A stretch of DNA of 64,000 nucleotides. Origin: Bacillota bacterium (GTDB taxonomy: Bacteria > Bacillota > Clostridia > DSM-8532). Both the position numbers and the translations under genes were made by a program. Shown piece by piece: positions 35,674-45,049 of the stretch. Each line of letters opens with the position of its first letter. The stretch's first letter is position 1. The DNA lies in NCBI GenBank assembly GCA_023415205.1, contig JAEZLR010000035.1, positions 30,348-94,347 of the forward strand. Direction: 5' to 3'. The notes under the pieces were generated by a model. That model saw nothing but the letters and a program-made list of their open reading frames with translations, did no database searches and was not told where the DNA came from.

Positions 35674-37365
35674 CTATTCAATCGGTACGCTGCCCACCAC
35701 CTGAATGAGTTTCTGATTGGTTTTGCATCGGTACATAGCTTTATCGGCCCGGACAAAAACACTGTTCAAATCCTTATCCTTGCCCTTTTGATAGGAATCC
35801 ATGCCATAGGCCATACTGATCTTGAAGCTGGCGGCATGTTCATTATAATTATCTATTTTTTCAAAAAGTTCTGCAACTGCTTCATTGATGACGGAGATGG
35901 GGGTGTTTCGTATAATCAAGGCAAACTCATCCCCACCGATACGGTAGATTTCACCTAGCTTTCCCAAGGTGGCCCTTAAGATTCTGGCACCCTCTATGAG
36001 AAGACGATCCCCCTCGGTATGTCCCAGGGTATCGTTCACGATCTTGAGGTTGTTGATATCCAAGACAATCAATGTTACCGAGGTTTCGGAACACAGACAG
36101 GGGCTAAGGCATTGAATCGTTTTGTCAAAGGAGGTCCTGTTTTTGAGGCGGGTTAGAGCGTCTGTATAGGCCAAGGAATGGAGCACCCTGTTCTTGGTGT
36201 GGATATCCCGCATATGAAGCAGGTTCTGTCCCATGCTCGAAGAGGAGAAGACGATAAACAAAAGCATTCCCAGCCTGAAAAAGCTCTGGGTATTCATTCT
36301 CGGGGTTTCAGCCAGATAGTAGAGCACAACATCGACCATGATAAAAATACCAAATATCAGGCACCCATAAAAAAAGGTCCGGATATCCTTGTTTCCTACA
36401 CGGATCTCCTGAATTCCTGCATAGATCATGTAAAGTATAGTGAGGGCGGCCAATACGTGAAACATCGGTAATAAAAGGATATAATCCATCAGATTGTGGA
36501 TTTGAAGCAAAGTCCCGGATATAAAAAAGAGAAAGAAGGCACAACATAAATAAAGAAGGTTACGGCTTCTCTCGGGATGGAAGACCCTCCTAACAAAAAG
36601 CAAAAGGGGAATGGGTAGACTGAACAATGAGATGAGGGCCAGATTGGTCATAAAAATAGGGTCATCAAAAAACAGTAGCAAAAGCTTCCTTTCCGCGGCA
36701 ATCCATAAGCCCGAGAGAATTGAAAAAAAAGCAAGGTGGAGAGCTCCCGTACTTCGCATTTTCCTCAAGGCCATTTTCTTGTGAGTAAAAATAAGAATGA
36801 TCCCCAACAAGATTGAGAAAACCGATAGGGCTAAGGGGAGGAGATCCCCTTTGACAATGCTTAAAATATGGGAGCTTTTTGAACCCATCCAGACCTGTCG
36901 GATAATGCCTGAAAAAGCACTATAGGGTGAGGTAAGAGTTATGGTCAATACGTCCCCGGATGTATAATCGAAGAGGGAGACCAGGTGAACGGCGCTCCCT
37001 GGTGATTGACCGAACCACTTGGGGGAAGGATGATAGTCGTAGATAAGACGATCGTTTATATAAATACTAACATTCTGCTGTTCCGTTATGAAATAGAGGG
37101 TTGGCTCATCAAAAGATGTTTCGGGTAAAGAACAGCTTATGCTGATGGGCGTATGAGGCGGAATGTCATGGAGAACCGTGGGAAGCTCAAGGGACGTCGT
37201 TGAGGCGGTGGCAGGCTGAGAGAGCGTCCAGTGCTCATTGAGGGGAGCAGACGTATATAAAGCCCTTCTTCCTCCTGAAAATGGGAAGAGGGAGAGCAGA
37301 AGAATCGCAGCAACAGGTATCAAGATTAAAATCAAGGTTTTCCCCAGAATTCTCTCTTTTTTCAA
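35674..37365 (-). CDS. Diguanylate cyclase with 7TM-type sensor region
   Basis: 563 residues. An N-terminal anchor (TLILILIPVAAILLLSLFP) is followed by an extracellular ~140-residue beta-rich domain (VSIYINDRLIYDYH), then about seven transmembrane helices (residues ~180-390), matching the 7TMR-DISM layout. The C-terminal GGDEF domain begins LAYTDALTRLKNRTSFD and has an intact YRIGGDEFALI active site near residue 475, so it should make cyclic di-GMP. The inhibitory RxxD site is absent (GKLG at that position), so product inhibition is not expected. The start is TTG with AAGGAGA upstream. It lies 49 bp upstream of the hydrogenase-like gene on the same strand. Confidence 0.88.
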   Translation of the reverse strand: MKKERILGKTLILILIPVAAILLLSLFPFSGGRRALYTSAPLNEHWTLSQPATASTTSLELPTVLHDIPPHTPISISCSLPETSFDEPTLYFITEQQNVSIYINDRLIYDYHPSPKWFGQSPGSAVHLVSLFDYTSGDVLTITLTSPYSAFSGIIRQVWMGSKSSHILSIVKGDLLPLALSVFSILLGIILIFTHKKMALRKMRSTGALHLAFFSILSGLWIAAERKLLLLFFDDPIFMTNLALISLFSLPIPLLLFVRRVFHPERSRNLLYLCCAFFLFFISGTLLQIHNLMDYILLLPMFHVLAALTILYMIYAGIQEIRVGNKDIRTFFYGCLIFGIFIMVDVVLYYLAETPRMNTQSFFRLGMLLFIVFSSSSMGQNLLHMRDIHTKNRVLHSLAYTDALTRLKNRTSFDKTIQCLSPCLCSETSVTLIVLDINNLKIVNDTLGHTEGDRLLIEGARILRATLGKLGEIYRIGGDEFALIIRNTPISVINEAVAELFEKIDNYNEHAASFKISMAYGMDSYQKGKDKDLNSVFVRADKAMYRCKTNQKLIQVVGSVPIE

Positions 37366-37512
37366 ATGCGGATCTCCTTCTAGGATATGGATATGACTAG
37401 TTTATTTTACAAAATAAGCATAGCATGGTTGCTGGCATAAATCAATCAGAGGGTGAATTTGTAATGGGGGTGATAAAATTAGAAAAAGCAATGAAAGTAC
37501 CCATATAATTAT

Positions 37513-37541
37513 TTCCAAAATTCAAGGCCATGTTATATAAT
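37513..37541 (+). promoter_or_regulatory. Candidate promoter of the acyl-CoA synthetase gene
   Basis: Perfect -10 TATAAT (37536-37541) with a weak -35 TTCCAA (37513-37518) at 17-nt spacing, 54 nt before the ATG. Confidence 0.45.
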
Positions 37542-37595
37542 AAACGTAGCTTTATTGAGAATCAGGTTGAGAAATAAACAAGAGAGGGAATAACT

Positions 37596-39308
37596 ATGAA
37601 ATATGATAATCTTTATGACGTAAGGCCCATTAAAGACTTGAAGGAAATGCTGGAGTCAAGCGCTGCTCTCTATGGCAGTAAAGCTGCCTTTCTTGCTAAA
37701 TCAAAGGAGAAACCTGATTACTACCCTATTACTTACAACCAATATCTTTCCGATGTTAACGCTTTGGGAACCGCCCTCATCAGCATGGGACTGAAGGGTG
37801 GGAAAATAGCACTTATCGGTGAAAACAGGTACGAGTGGTCCGTTTCTTACCTGGGTGTTGTCAATGGTACAGGAATTGTTGTTCCCCTGGATAAGGAATT
37901 ACCCCCCCATGAAATCGAGTCCCTGATTGACCGTTCCGAGGCTGATGCCATTATCTATTCAGGGAGCATAAAAAGTAAGATTGACCCCCTCCTCCAGAGA
38001 GAATCGTCCCTTCGTTATTTTATCTGCATGGATGCTGACCTGGCCGATGATAAGGTGCTTTCCCATCAATCCATTCTGGAAAAAGGCCATAAGCTAATAA
38101 AGGAAGGAAATCGGGATTTTCTTGATGCTGAAATTGACAGAGAAGCCATGAACATGCTTTTGTTCACGTCGGGAACCACAGATAAATCAAAGGCTGTCAT
38201 GCTTTCCCATAAAAATATTTCAGAAAATTTAATGAATATGTGTTCAATGCTCTATATTGATGAAAAGGATATCTTTTTATCCATTCTTCCCATCCATCAT
38301 ACCTATGAATGCACCTGCGGGTTTTTATGCCAGATTTATAGAGGCTGCACCATTGCCTATTGTGAAGGACTCCGCCATATTGTTAAGAATCTGAAGGAAT
38401 CGGGATGTACCATGATGCTGGGTGTTCCGCTGGTCTTTGAATCCATGTACCGTCAGATCATCAACCAGGCCATTAAGCAGAAGGGTAAGGCGGCCATTAA
38501 ATTTGCTCTGGGTCTGAGCAATACTCTTTTGAAGGTGAAGGTGGACATACGCAAGAAGTTATTCAAACAGATCCATGAAGGCCTCGGAGGGAAGGTTCGC
38601 ATGTTCATCAGCGGGGCGGCCGGAATTGATCCCCACATTGCCAAAGGCTTCAGAGGGTTTGGCATAAGCCTAGTTCAAGGTTATGGCCTGACAGAATGCT
38701 CCCCCATTGTTGCACTTAACCGGAATAATAATTATAAGGATGAAGCTGCTGGCCTGCCCCTTCCCAATCTGGAGGTAGAGATTTACCAACCCGATGAGGA
38801 TGGCATTGGAGAAATCCGGTGTAAGGGTTCCAGTGTAATGTTGGGATATTATAAAAATTCTGAAGCCACCGAAGAGGTTCTCAGAGACGGGTGGTTCTAT
38901 ACCGGGGACAGTGGCTTTATTGATAAGGATGGTTTTGTGCATATCACGGGACGGAAAAAGAATGTGATCATCACCGGAAACGGAAAGAATGTCTTCCCCG
39001 AAGAGATAGAAACTCTCCTCAACAGAAGTCCCTATATCAAGGAATCCCTGGTCTACGGACATGGCCAGTCCGACGGAGATACGGTTGTCTGTGCAAGGCT
39101 TGTACCGGACCATGAAAAAATTGATGAGGATATTAAGAACAATGATGCTCCCGGTACGACGACCGAGTCAATTATTGAGAAGGAAGTACGCCGCATCAAT
39201 AAGGATTTGGTATCCTATAAGCATATTAAGGATTACACCTTACAGGAGGAAGAGTTCGTAAAGACCACAACCAGGAAAATCAAACGCCATGAGGAATTAA
39301 AACAATAA
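37596..39308 (+). CDS. Long-chain acyl-CoA synthetase (AMP-forming)
   Basis: ANL-superfamily enzyme of 570 residues that activates a carboxylic acid as acyl-AMP and then forms the CoA thioester. The P-loop-like motif MLLFTSGTTDKSKAVMLSHKN lies near residue 190; further motifs are VQGYGLTECSPIVA, DGWFYTGDSGFIDKDGFVHI and GRKKNVIITGNGKNVFPEEIE, with the catalytic Lys region KTTTRKIKRHEEL at the end. The FadD-like architecture suggests a fatty-acid substrate, though chain length is unknown. GAGAGGGA precedes the ATG. It is a single-gene unit with a downstream terminator. Confidence 0.9.
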   Translation: MKYDNLYDVRPIKDLKEMLESSAALYGSKAAFLAKSKEKPDYYPITYNQYLSDVNALGTALISMGLKGGKIALIGENRYEWSVSYLGVVNGTGIVVPLDKELPPHEIESLIDRSEADAIIYSGSIKSKIDPLLQRESSLRYFICMDADLADDKVLSHQSILEKGHKLIKEGNRDFLDAEIDREAMNMLLFTSGTTDKSKAVMLSHKNISENLMNMCSMLYIDEKDIFLSILPIHHTYECTCGFLCQIYRGCTIAYCEGLRHIVKNLKESGCTMMLGVPLVFESMYRQIINQAIKQKGKAAIKFALGLSNTLLKVKVDIRKKLFKQIHEGLGGKVRMFISGAAGIDPHIAKGFRGFGISLVQGYGLTECSPIVALNRNNNYKDEAAGLPLPNLEVEIYQPDEDGIGEIRCKGSSVMLGYYKNSEATEEVLRDGWFYTGDSGFIDKDGFVHITGRKKNVIITGNGKNVFPEEIETLLNRSPYIKESLVYGHGQSDGDTVVCARLVPDHEKIDEDIKNNDAPGTTTESIIEKEVRRINKDLVSYKHIKDYTLQEEEFVKTTTRKIKRHEELKQ

Positions 39309-39373
39309 GCCCTGAGTAGGTCTATAGACAATCTTTCTTGAATCCTAATTTGAAACCTTATTTTAAGCACCTT

Positions 39374-39410
39374 GGGATGTCTTGATTCGATGATTCGGGC
39401 ATCCCTTTTA
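39374..39410 (+). terminator. Probable rho-independent terminator after the acyl-CoA synthetase gene
   Basis: GGGATG (39374-39379) pairs with CATCCC (39400-39405), followed by TTTTATT. The loop is long (about 20 nt), so strength is uncertain. Confidence 0.5.
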
Positions 39411-39544
39411 TTCTCTTATCAGACGTTTGAGGTGTTTAAGCGTATTGTTAGTGGATGGGGTTTTCAAAGGATTATTAAATGAGAGTTTAAAATGGCATAC
39501 TATGCTTTGATAATATCCATCACATTTAAAGAACAGGTGAAAAA

Positions 39545-40342
39545 ATGGTAAAAGTTTTATGGGCCTTGGCCGGTTCGTCCATGGGGGCCATTGGGATGAT
39601 TTTTCAGAAAAAGGGCATCCAATGGATGGATCTTAGAAAGAACAAACAAAAAGGTGCGTTGAATTCTTTTCTCATTTGGATTGCAGGTATCCTCATAGCC
39701 TATGTGTTATCGGCCCTTCCCAACAGTATTGCCTCAAATGCTCTGCCACCCCACATTATTACAGCCATGGCCGGGTGGGAGATCGTTGTCATTGTTTTTC
39801 TTTCCCGGGTATTTTTAAAGGAACGAATTTATAAGTCCGATATATTCTATGCTTTCCTCATTGTCTGCTCAACGGTGGTGATAGGCTTAAGGACCAGTCC
39901 ATCAGAGTATTTACGGGACCACCTGCTTTGGAAAATACTCCTATTCCTGCTCCCCAGTATTTTTCTTATACCGCTTCTGTTTAAGAATCTTACCTCAAAG
40001 TTAAAGGCCACTTTTCTTTCTGTATTTGCAGGATGTATGGGCGGCGTTGCGCTTGTCTATTTTAATATTTTGGTCCGTACTCTTTTCGCTAACGGAATCA
40101 AGGGGATTCAGATCAGCATTCTGGTACTTTACTTGCTCTCGGCGGGTTTTGGTTTAATCACCGAGCAATCCTCTTATCGGATCGGGGAGATGACTGTGGT
40201 GGCCTCCATCCGCCTTAGCTTATATATTGTTTATCCTGTTTTTTGCTCCATGCTGCTGTTTAAGTCAGGGATGGATGCTCTTCAATTTATTGCTACGGGT
40301 GCCATTATATACTCCTGCTATGGAATCTTTAAAAAGAGATAA
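39545..40342 (+). CDS. DMT-superfamily membrane protein (EamA/NIPA-like)
   Basis: 265 residues with about nine hydrophobic helices: VLWALAGSSMGAIGMIFQKKG at the start, SFLIWIAGILIAYVLSAL, IITAMAGWEIVVIVFLSRVFLKE and others up to FIATGAIIYSCYGIFKKR. The pattern of alternating helices ending in a short basic tail resembles drug/metabolite transporters and NIPA-type magnesium transporters. No substrate can be inferred. AGGTGAAAAA precedes the ATG. Confidence 0.72.
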   Translation: MVKVLWALAGSSMGAIGMIFQKKGIQWMDLRKNKQKGALNSFLIWIAGILIAYVLSALPNSIASNALPPHIITAMAGWEIVVIVFLSRVFLKERIYKSDIFYAFLIVCSTVVIGLRTSPSEYLRDHLLWKILLFLLPSIFLIPLLFKNLTSKLKATFLSVFAGCMGGVALVYFNILVRTLFANGIKGIQISILVLYLLSAGFGLITEQSSYRIGEMTVVASIRLSLYIVYPVFCSMLLFKSGMDALQFIATGAIIYSCYGIFKKR

Positions 40343-40371
40343 ACAGAGCTGCTCTTTTGAAAGAATCTTTG

Positions 40372-40493
40372 TTAAATTTGTGTTAAACGCCAATTTTCCC
40401 TCCTCATTGCCTTTAATTGTCGAAGAAGCATATGCTATAATGTTTACGCTTGTTAAATACAAGTTAAGTTTTATGACGTGAACTTTATATTAT
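40372..40493 (+). promoter_or_regulatory. Pho-box-like repeats and promoter upstream of the phosphate transporter
   Basis: Hexamers of the TTAAxx type recur at 10-11 bp steps: TTAAAT (40372) and TTAAAC (40383), then TTTACG (40443), TTAAAT (40453), TTAAGT (40464) and a TTTATG around 40470. This resembles the PhoP binding arrangement of Gram-positive bacteria. A -10-like TATTAT follows at 40488-40493, and another TATAAT lies at 40436-40441. Phosphate-starvation control of pit is the natural inference. Confidence 0.55.
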
Positions 40494-40538
40494 GCCTGAT
40501 CCCTTGATATGAGGGCTCTTAACTGAGAGGAGAAGTCT

Positions 40539-41537
40539 ATGTCATTTGCGTTAATCATTGTTATGTTACTGGTGTGTGCTTCGGTTTTTGTGAACGGATG
40601 GACGGATGCTCCAAATGCGATAGCGACAGTTGTCTCTACGCGCGTTTTAAGTGCTAAGGCCGCAGTCCTTCTTGCAACGGTATTCAATTTGGCAGGAGTT
40701 TTTCTGATGGGGACTGCGGTGGCCAATACCACTGCAAAAATTGTCGAGATTGGTACCGGTCACGATGCACTTATCACCCTTGCAGCCGCGCAGCTCTCCA
40801 TTGTTATCTGGGCTTTGTCCGCCTGGAGATACGGCATTCCTACAAGCGAAAGCCATGCGCTTATCGCAGGCTTGATGGGAGCGGGTATTTCTCTTAACGG
40901 GCTCGGAGCCTTTAAATGGGAAGAATTTAAAAAAGTATTGATTGGTCTGTTGGTTGCAACTGTCTTGGGTTTTCTCTCAGGGCTGCTCACAACCAAAGGT
41001 GTTACCTTTTTGTTTAGAAATGCTAATCGGCGGAAAGCCAATAACTTTTTCTCATGGGGACAGATTGCCTCTGCGGCGCTGATGGCTTTTAGTCACGGTG
41101 CTCAGGATGGACAGAAGTTTATGGGGGTATTTGCTCTGGCCCTTGTGGTAGGAGGCATATACCCGCCCAGTGAAACGCTGGTGATTCCTGTTTGGATTAT
41201 GCTTCTTTGTTCCCTCCTCATGGCCGTTGGTACCTCCATCGGAGGCTACAAAATCATTAAGACCATGGGTATGGATATGGTGAAGCTTGAAAAGTATCAG
41301 GGCTTTGCCGCCGAAATAGGGGCATCGGCCTGTATGATGGGAGCCACCTTTTTCGGAATCCCCTTAAGCACAACCAACGCCAAAGGTACCGCTATTATGG
41401 GTGCTGGCGCGGCCAGAAGACTTTCCAATGTCAACTGGAATGTTGTTAAAGAAATGCTGACAGCATGGGCTTTAACCTTCCCCGCATGTCTCGCCCTAGG
41501 ATTTATCATGGCCACGGTGTTTAGGTTCATATTCTAA
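40539..41537 (+). CDS. pit: PiT-family inorganic phosphate transporter
   Basis: 332-residue low-affinity phosphate permease (PHO4 superfamily) that probably uses a proton or sodium gradient. The duplicated family signatures are present: FVNGWTDAPNAIATVVSTRVLS near the N-terminus and FGIPLSTTNAKGTAIMGAGAA near the C-terminus, with SHGAQDGQKFMGVFAL in between. About ten membrane segments are expected. GAGAGGAGA precedes the ATG. The DUF47 gene starts 13 bp downstream, the standard partner arrangement. Confidence 0.93.
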   Translation: MSFALIIVMLLVCASVFVNGWTDAPNAIATVVSTRVLSAKAAVLLATVFNLAGVFLMGTAVANTTAKIVEIGTGHDALITLAAAQLSIVIWALSAWRYGIPTSESHALIAGLMGAGISLNGLGAFKWEEFKKVLIGLLVATVLGFLSGLLTTKGVTFLFRNANRRKANNFFSWGQIASAALMAFSHGAQDGQKFMGVFALALVVGGIYPPSETLVIPVWIMLLCSLLMAVGTSIGGYKIIKTMGMDMVKLEKYQGFAAEIGASACMMGATFFGIPLSTTNAKGTAIMGAGAARRLSNVNWNVVKEMLTAWALTFPACLALGFIMATVFRFIF

Positions 41538-41550
41538 GGAGGTTACATTT

Positions 41551-42177
41551 ATGGGTTTATTTGCGAACAAGGAAACCGACTATTTCGAGTTATTTGAGAT
41601 TTCCATCTCCTATTCCAGCCAAGCGGCAAAATCCCTTCAAAAGGCATTTGTGGATGGGGTCATTGACTACCAGGAAATTCAGAATCTGAAATCCATTGAA
41701 CACGAGGCCGATTCCCACGTCCATCGTTGTCTGAAGCTTATTGAGGAAGCCTTTGTCACACCTATTGACCGATCAGACATTGTCGAAATTGTAAAGGAAA
41801 TTGAGAATATTACAGATAACATTGATTCTATTGCTAACCATACCTATATGATGTGTGTTAAAGAGGTTAACGAGGCGGCTCAGAATCTCATGAACCTTGT
41901 AGTTGAGGCATGTACAAAGCTCGAAGAGCTTATGAAGGTGCTCAAAAACTATAAAAAAGAGCTTAAAAAGATTGATGATCTTATTATTGAGATCAACCAT
42001 ATCGAAGAGGTAGGGGATAAGACCTATCTTCATGCTATGCGGTCTCTCTTTGAGTTTGAGACTGATGCCAAGAAGATTATCATCTGGAAGCTTCTTTATG
42101 AGAAGCTTGAAAATGCACTTGATAAATGTGAGGATGTCGCTGACATTGTTCAGAAGATAATTATTGCACGAACCTAA
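41551..42177 (+). CDS. DUF47 / PhoU-like accessory protein of the PiT transporter
   Basis: 208 residues, mainly helical and charged, with the family patterns ESIEHEADSHVHRCLK, EIVKEIENITDNIDSIANHTYM and EKLENALDKCEDVADIVQKI. PhoU-like helical bundles bind metal clusters through acidic residues and modulate phosphate import. AAGGAGG precedes the ATG; it is the second gene of the pit operon and is followed by a strong terminator. Confidence 0.93.
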   Translation: MGLFANKETDYFELFEISISYSSQAAKSLQKAFVDGVIDYQEIQNLKSIEHEADSHVHRCLKLIEEAFVTPIDRSDIVEIVKEIENITDNIDSIANHTYMMCVKEVNEAAQNLMNLVVEACTKLEELMKVLKNYKKELKKIDDLIIEINHIEEVGDKTYLHAMRSLFEFETDAKKIIIWKLLYEKLENALDKCEDVADIVQKIIIART

Positions 42178-42217
42178 AGCATGGGATGATGGAATAACTT
42201 CAAGACAGTAAAGGTAA

Positions 42218-42247
42218 AGAGCGTTTCATAGGGGACGCTCTTTTTTT
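42218..42247 (+). terminator. Rho-independent terminator of the pit-DUF47 operon
   Basis: AGAGCGT (42218-42224) pairs with ACGCTCT (42235-42241), followed by a run of T to 42247. Confidence 0.85.
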
Positions 42248-42271
42248 GCACTAATAAAGTAATAAAAGAGG

Positions 42272-42301
42272 TTAATAAACAGCATGAATTAGGTAATACT
42301 A
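42272..42301 (+). promoter_or_regulatory. Candidate sigma G promoter of the germination-receptor operon
   Basis: TTAATA (42272-42277) and AATACTA (42295-42301) with 17-nt spacing resemble the forespore sigma G consensus (TGAATA / CATACTA). Forespore expression is what this operon type requires. Confidence 0.4.
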
Positions 42302-42331
42302 AGGACATTTCCAAAGAATAGTGGTTTTGAT

Positions 42332-42358
42332 AGTCTCAGGTTAATTCGAGACTTTTTT
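42332..42358 (+). terminator. Terminator-like hairpin in the 5' leader of the germination operon
   Basis: AGTCTC (42332-42337) pairs with GAGACT (42348-42353), followed by TTTTTT, only 15 nt before the first gene. It may be an attenuator or a back-up terminator for the upstream operon. Confidence 0.55.
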
Positions 42359-42373
42359 GCGGGGTGTACGTGC

Positions 42374-43897
42374 TTGGGAAAAGGAATGAATACGGATAAC
42401 CAATTAAGTGGAAATAATACCAGCATACCTCTTGTCAGATCCTTGGACGAGAATATTGAGCAGTTCCAAAAGCTTTTTCAGGGGGATGATACGTTCATTT
42501 CCAGGTTCTTTTCCAATCAGGACTCAGCAAAGCCACGATTTTGTATTCTGTATATTGATGGAATGGTTGATGCGGATATAGCAAACCAATACATTATTCA
42601 GCCCCTGGTTCAGTGTTCTCTCCCTAAAGGCTCTGAAAGAAACATGGACATAATTCTGAAGCAGGTTGTTTTATCCAACAAGGCAGAAAAGCTGTGTGAT
42701 GTGAGTGAAATCATTAAGCGCATTCTACGTGGAGAAAGTGCCTTGTTCATGGACGGTTCCAATGAGGTAATCCTGGTCAGTACCAGGGACTTGAGGGCAA
42801 GAAGCATCCAGGAGCCCATCAATGAGCAGGTCATGCGTGGACCCCGGGAGGGGTTTGTGGAGCCCATACTGGTGAATCTCTCCCTCATCAGAAGAAAGTT
42901 GGCCACACCCAATCTAAAATTTGTATCCAGAGAATTAGGAAGGTACACTAAAACAAGGATCTTTGTTTGCTATCTGGATGGGGTGGTTAATCATCAGATT
43001 CTTGACGAAGTCTTTATCAGGCTAAACAAAATTGATATTGATGGAATTCTAGATTCTGGGAATATAGCAGAGCTTATTATGGATGCGCCCTATTCTCCTT
43101 TTGAGACCATTGGTATCACTGAACGGCCAGACATTGCAGCAGCCGATCTTCTTGAGGGCCGTATTGTTATATTGGTGGATGGTACTCCCGTAGCCCTCAC
43201 CATACCTTTTTTGTTTGAAGAATACTTCCAGACCGATGATGACTATTATATCAATTTCTACTTCTCCTCTTTCAACAGAATTTTGAGGTATTTAAGCTTT
43301 TTTCTGACCATTGCCTCACCGGGGATATATGTGGCCATGTTAACCTTCCATCATGAAATGATTCCATCCCCTCTTCTATTCAGTATATCAGCGGCTCGGG
43401 AAGGTGTCCCCTTTCCGACTATTGTAGAAACCATAGGCCTTTTATTTGTCTTTGAGATCATGAGAGAGGTGGGGCTTCGGGTGCCCATCACCATAGGGCA
43501 AACCATCAGTATCCTAGGCGCTCTTGTCTTAGGGACAGCGGCAGTGGAGGCAAGGATTGTCAGCGCCCCGGTAATTATCCTTGTGGCTATAACCGGTCTG
43601 ACAGGACTCATTACCCCAAGAATTAAAACCCCTGTGATCATCATCCGGTTTATATTGACGCTGATGGCGGGCTTCCTGGGGCTATATGGCGTGTTGTTCG
43701 GCATGATTGCTATGTTCCTACACTTGTGCAGTCTGCGCTCCTTTGGTGTTCCCTTCATGATGGCTTTCACCTCTTTGAGGCCGGAGGACATTAAAGATTC
43801 GGTGATACGTGCCCCGCTGTGGCTTATGAAAAAACGCCCCAGGTTTATTTCAGGTAGGAACAGAACCCGTAAGGGCGATAGGAGTAAGAGCTCATGA
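42374..43897 (+). CDS. Spore germination receptor A subunit (GerA/GerKA family)
   Basis: Inner-membrane subunit of a nutrient germinant receptor in the spore. 507 residues: a soluble N-terminal half (two similar alpha/beta parts beginning IPLVRSLDENIEQFQKLFQGDD), then about four to five membrane helices (residues ~300-480), including the family block FHHEMIPSPLLFSISAAREGVPFPT and EIMREVGLRVPITIGQTISI. The TTG at 42374 has GGGGTG upstream; an ATG at 42386 is the alternative. It overlaps the C-subunit gene by 4 nt. Confidence 0.93.
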   Translation: MGKGMNTDNQLSGNNTSIPLVRSLDENIEQFQKLFQGDDTFISRFFSNQDSAKPRFCILYIDGMVDADIANQYIIQPLVQCSLPKGSERNMDIILKQVVLSNKAEKLCDVSEIIKRILRGESALFMDGSNEVILVSTRDLRARSIQEPINEQVMRGPREGFVEPILVNLSLIRRKLATPNLKFVSRELGRYTKTRIFVCYLDGVVNHQILDEVFIRLNKIDIDGILDSGNIAELIMDAPYSPFETIGITERPDIAAADLLEGRIVILVDGTPVALTIPFLFEEYFQTDDDYYINFYFSSFNRILRYLSFFLTIASPGIYVAMLTFHHEMIPSPLLFSISAAREGVPFPTIVETIGLLFVFEIMREVGLRVPITIGQTISILGALVLGTAAVEARIVSAPVIILVAITGLTGLITPRIKTPVIIIRFILTLMAGFLGLYGVLFGMIAMFLHLCSLRSFGVPFMMAFTSLRPEDIKDSVIRAPLWLMKKRPRFISGRNRTRKGDRSKSS

Positions 43898-45045
43898 AGA
43901 AAATTTTACTAGGTATTTTGGTCTTAGGCTTCATGCCTGTCGTTTTGGCTGGCTGTTGGAATTACAGAGAGGTTACGCAGTTGACGATCATAGCAGGGGT
44001 TGCTGTAGATAAAACCGAGGAGGGGGAGTATCTCCTTACAATAGAGGCAGTGGACCTCCATAAAGCGGGTAGAGAGAGTAATTTGAAATCGGTCTTATTG
44101 GAAACACGGGGAAAATCTATTCTGGATGCAGCCAGGAATAGCATCAACATTAACTATCCCAAGCTCTACTGGGGTCATGCCACAACGGTTATTATCAGCC
44201 AGGAGGTGGCGCAGGATGGCCTTGCCGAAATTCTGGATTTCCTTTGCAGGGATGCCGAGCCACGACTGAGCATGGATTTGCTTATCTCCCATGGAAAAAC
44301 CGCCAAAGAGATTCTTGATGCCAATGTACTAACTGCGGAGATCAAATCTTTGGAGATCAAAGACATCCTTGATGAAGAAAAAAGTCTATCCAAGGTAGTC
44401 CCCATTCAGGTGTACCAGTTTATTAATGCTCTGGGGGGGGACGGAATTTCAGCCATAGCAGCCTGTATAGATGTCACAGAGCAAAAGGGGGAAAAAATTA
44501 TACAACTTTGGGGAACCGCCCTCTTTTCGGAGGATAAGCTCATAGGCTTTATTGGGCAGGAGGAAACACAAAGCCTTTGTTTCGTCCTTAATGAAGTCAG
44601 AGGAGGGGTTCTGGTTGTCGAACTGGGTCCGAAGGAAGAGGATGGAAAGATGACTTTTGAAATCCTTAAAAGCAAGACGGAAGTAAAGCCTTCCTATACC
44701 GACGGTAAGCTGTCCCTTCAGGTCAATATAGAGACCTCTGTAGCGCTGGACGAGGTTGGAGGTCAAAAGAGTTTTGATCAAGAAAGGGCAGTTGAAGAAC
44801 TGACAAAAAAATGTGAGGAGTATCTGAAAAATCAGACAGAAGGTTTGATAAAAAAAATTCAGACTCAATATGGGTCGGATGTTTTCGGCTTTGGAAGATG
44901 CGTTTTTAGATCATTGCCTGATGTATGGCGGAAAATGGGGAAACAATGGGGCACACACTTTAAAGAGCTCGAGGTCACTGTAACACCCATTATTAAATTT
45001 GAGCATTCGGGTTTACTGAGAAAGCCCGTAACGGTAGGAGATTGA
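43894..45045 (+). CDS. Spore germination receptor C subunit, lipoprotein (GerC/GerKC family)
   Basis: 383-residue lipoprotein with the lipobox LAGC (Cys at residue 21) followed by the hallmark WNYREVTQL and IAGVAVDKTEEGEYLLT. The C-terminal domain runs to the end with DVFGFGRCVFRSLPDVWRKMGKQW, a typical GerC feature. It acts on the outer face of the spore inner membrane together with A and B subunits. Its start overlaps the A gene (ATGA). Confidence 0.93.
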   Translation: MKKILLGILVLGFMPVVLAGCWNYREVTQLTIIAGVAVDKTEEGEYLLTIEAVDLHKAGRESNLKSVLLETRGKSILDAARNSININYPKLYWGHATTVIISQEVAQDGLAEILDFLCRDAEPRLSMDLLISHGKTAKEILDANVLTAEIKSLEIKDILDEEKSLSKVVPIQVYQFINALGGDGISAIAACIDVTEQKGEKIIQLWGTALFSEDKLIGFIGQEETQSLCFVLNEVRGGVLVVELGPKEEDGKMTFEILKSKTEVKPSYTDGKLSLQVNIETSVALDEVGGQKSFDQERAVEELTKKCEEYLKNQTEGLIKKIQTQYGSDVFGFGRCVFRSLPDVWRKMGKQWGTHFKELEVTVTPIIKFEHSGLLRKPVTVGD

Positions 45046-45049
45046 TTAA

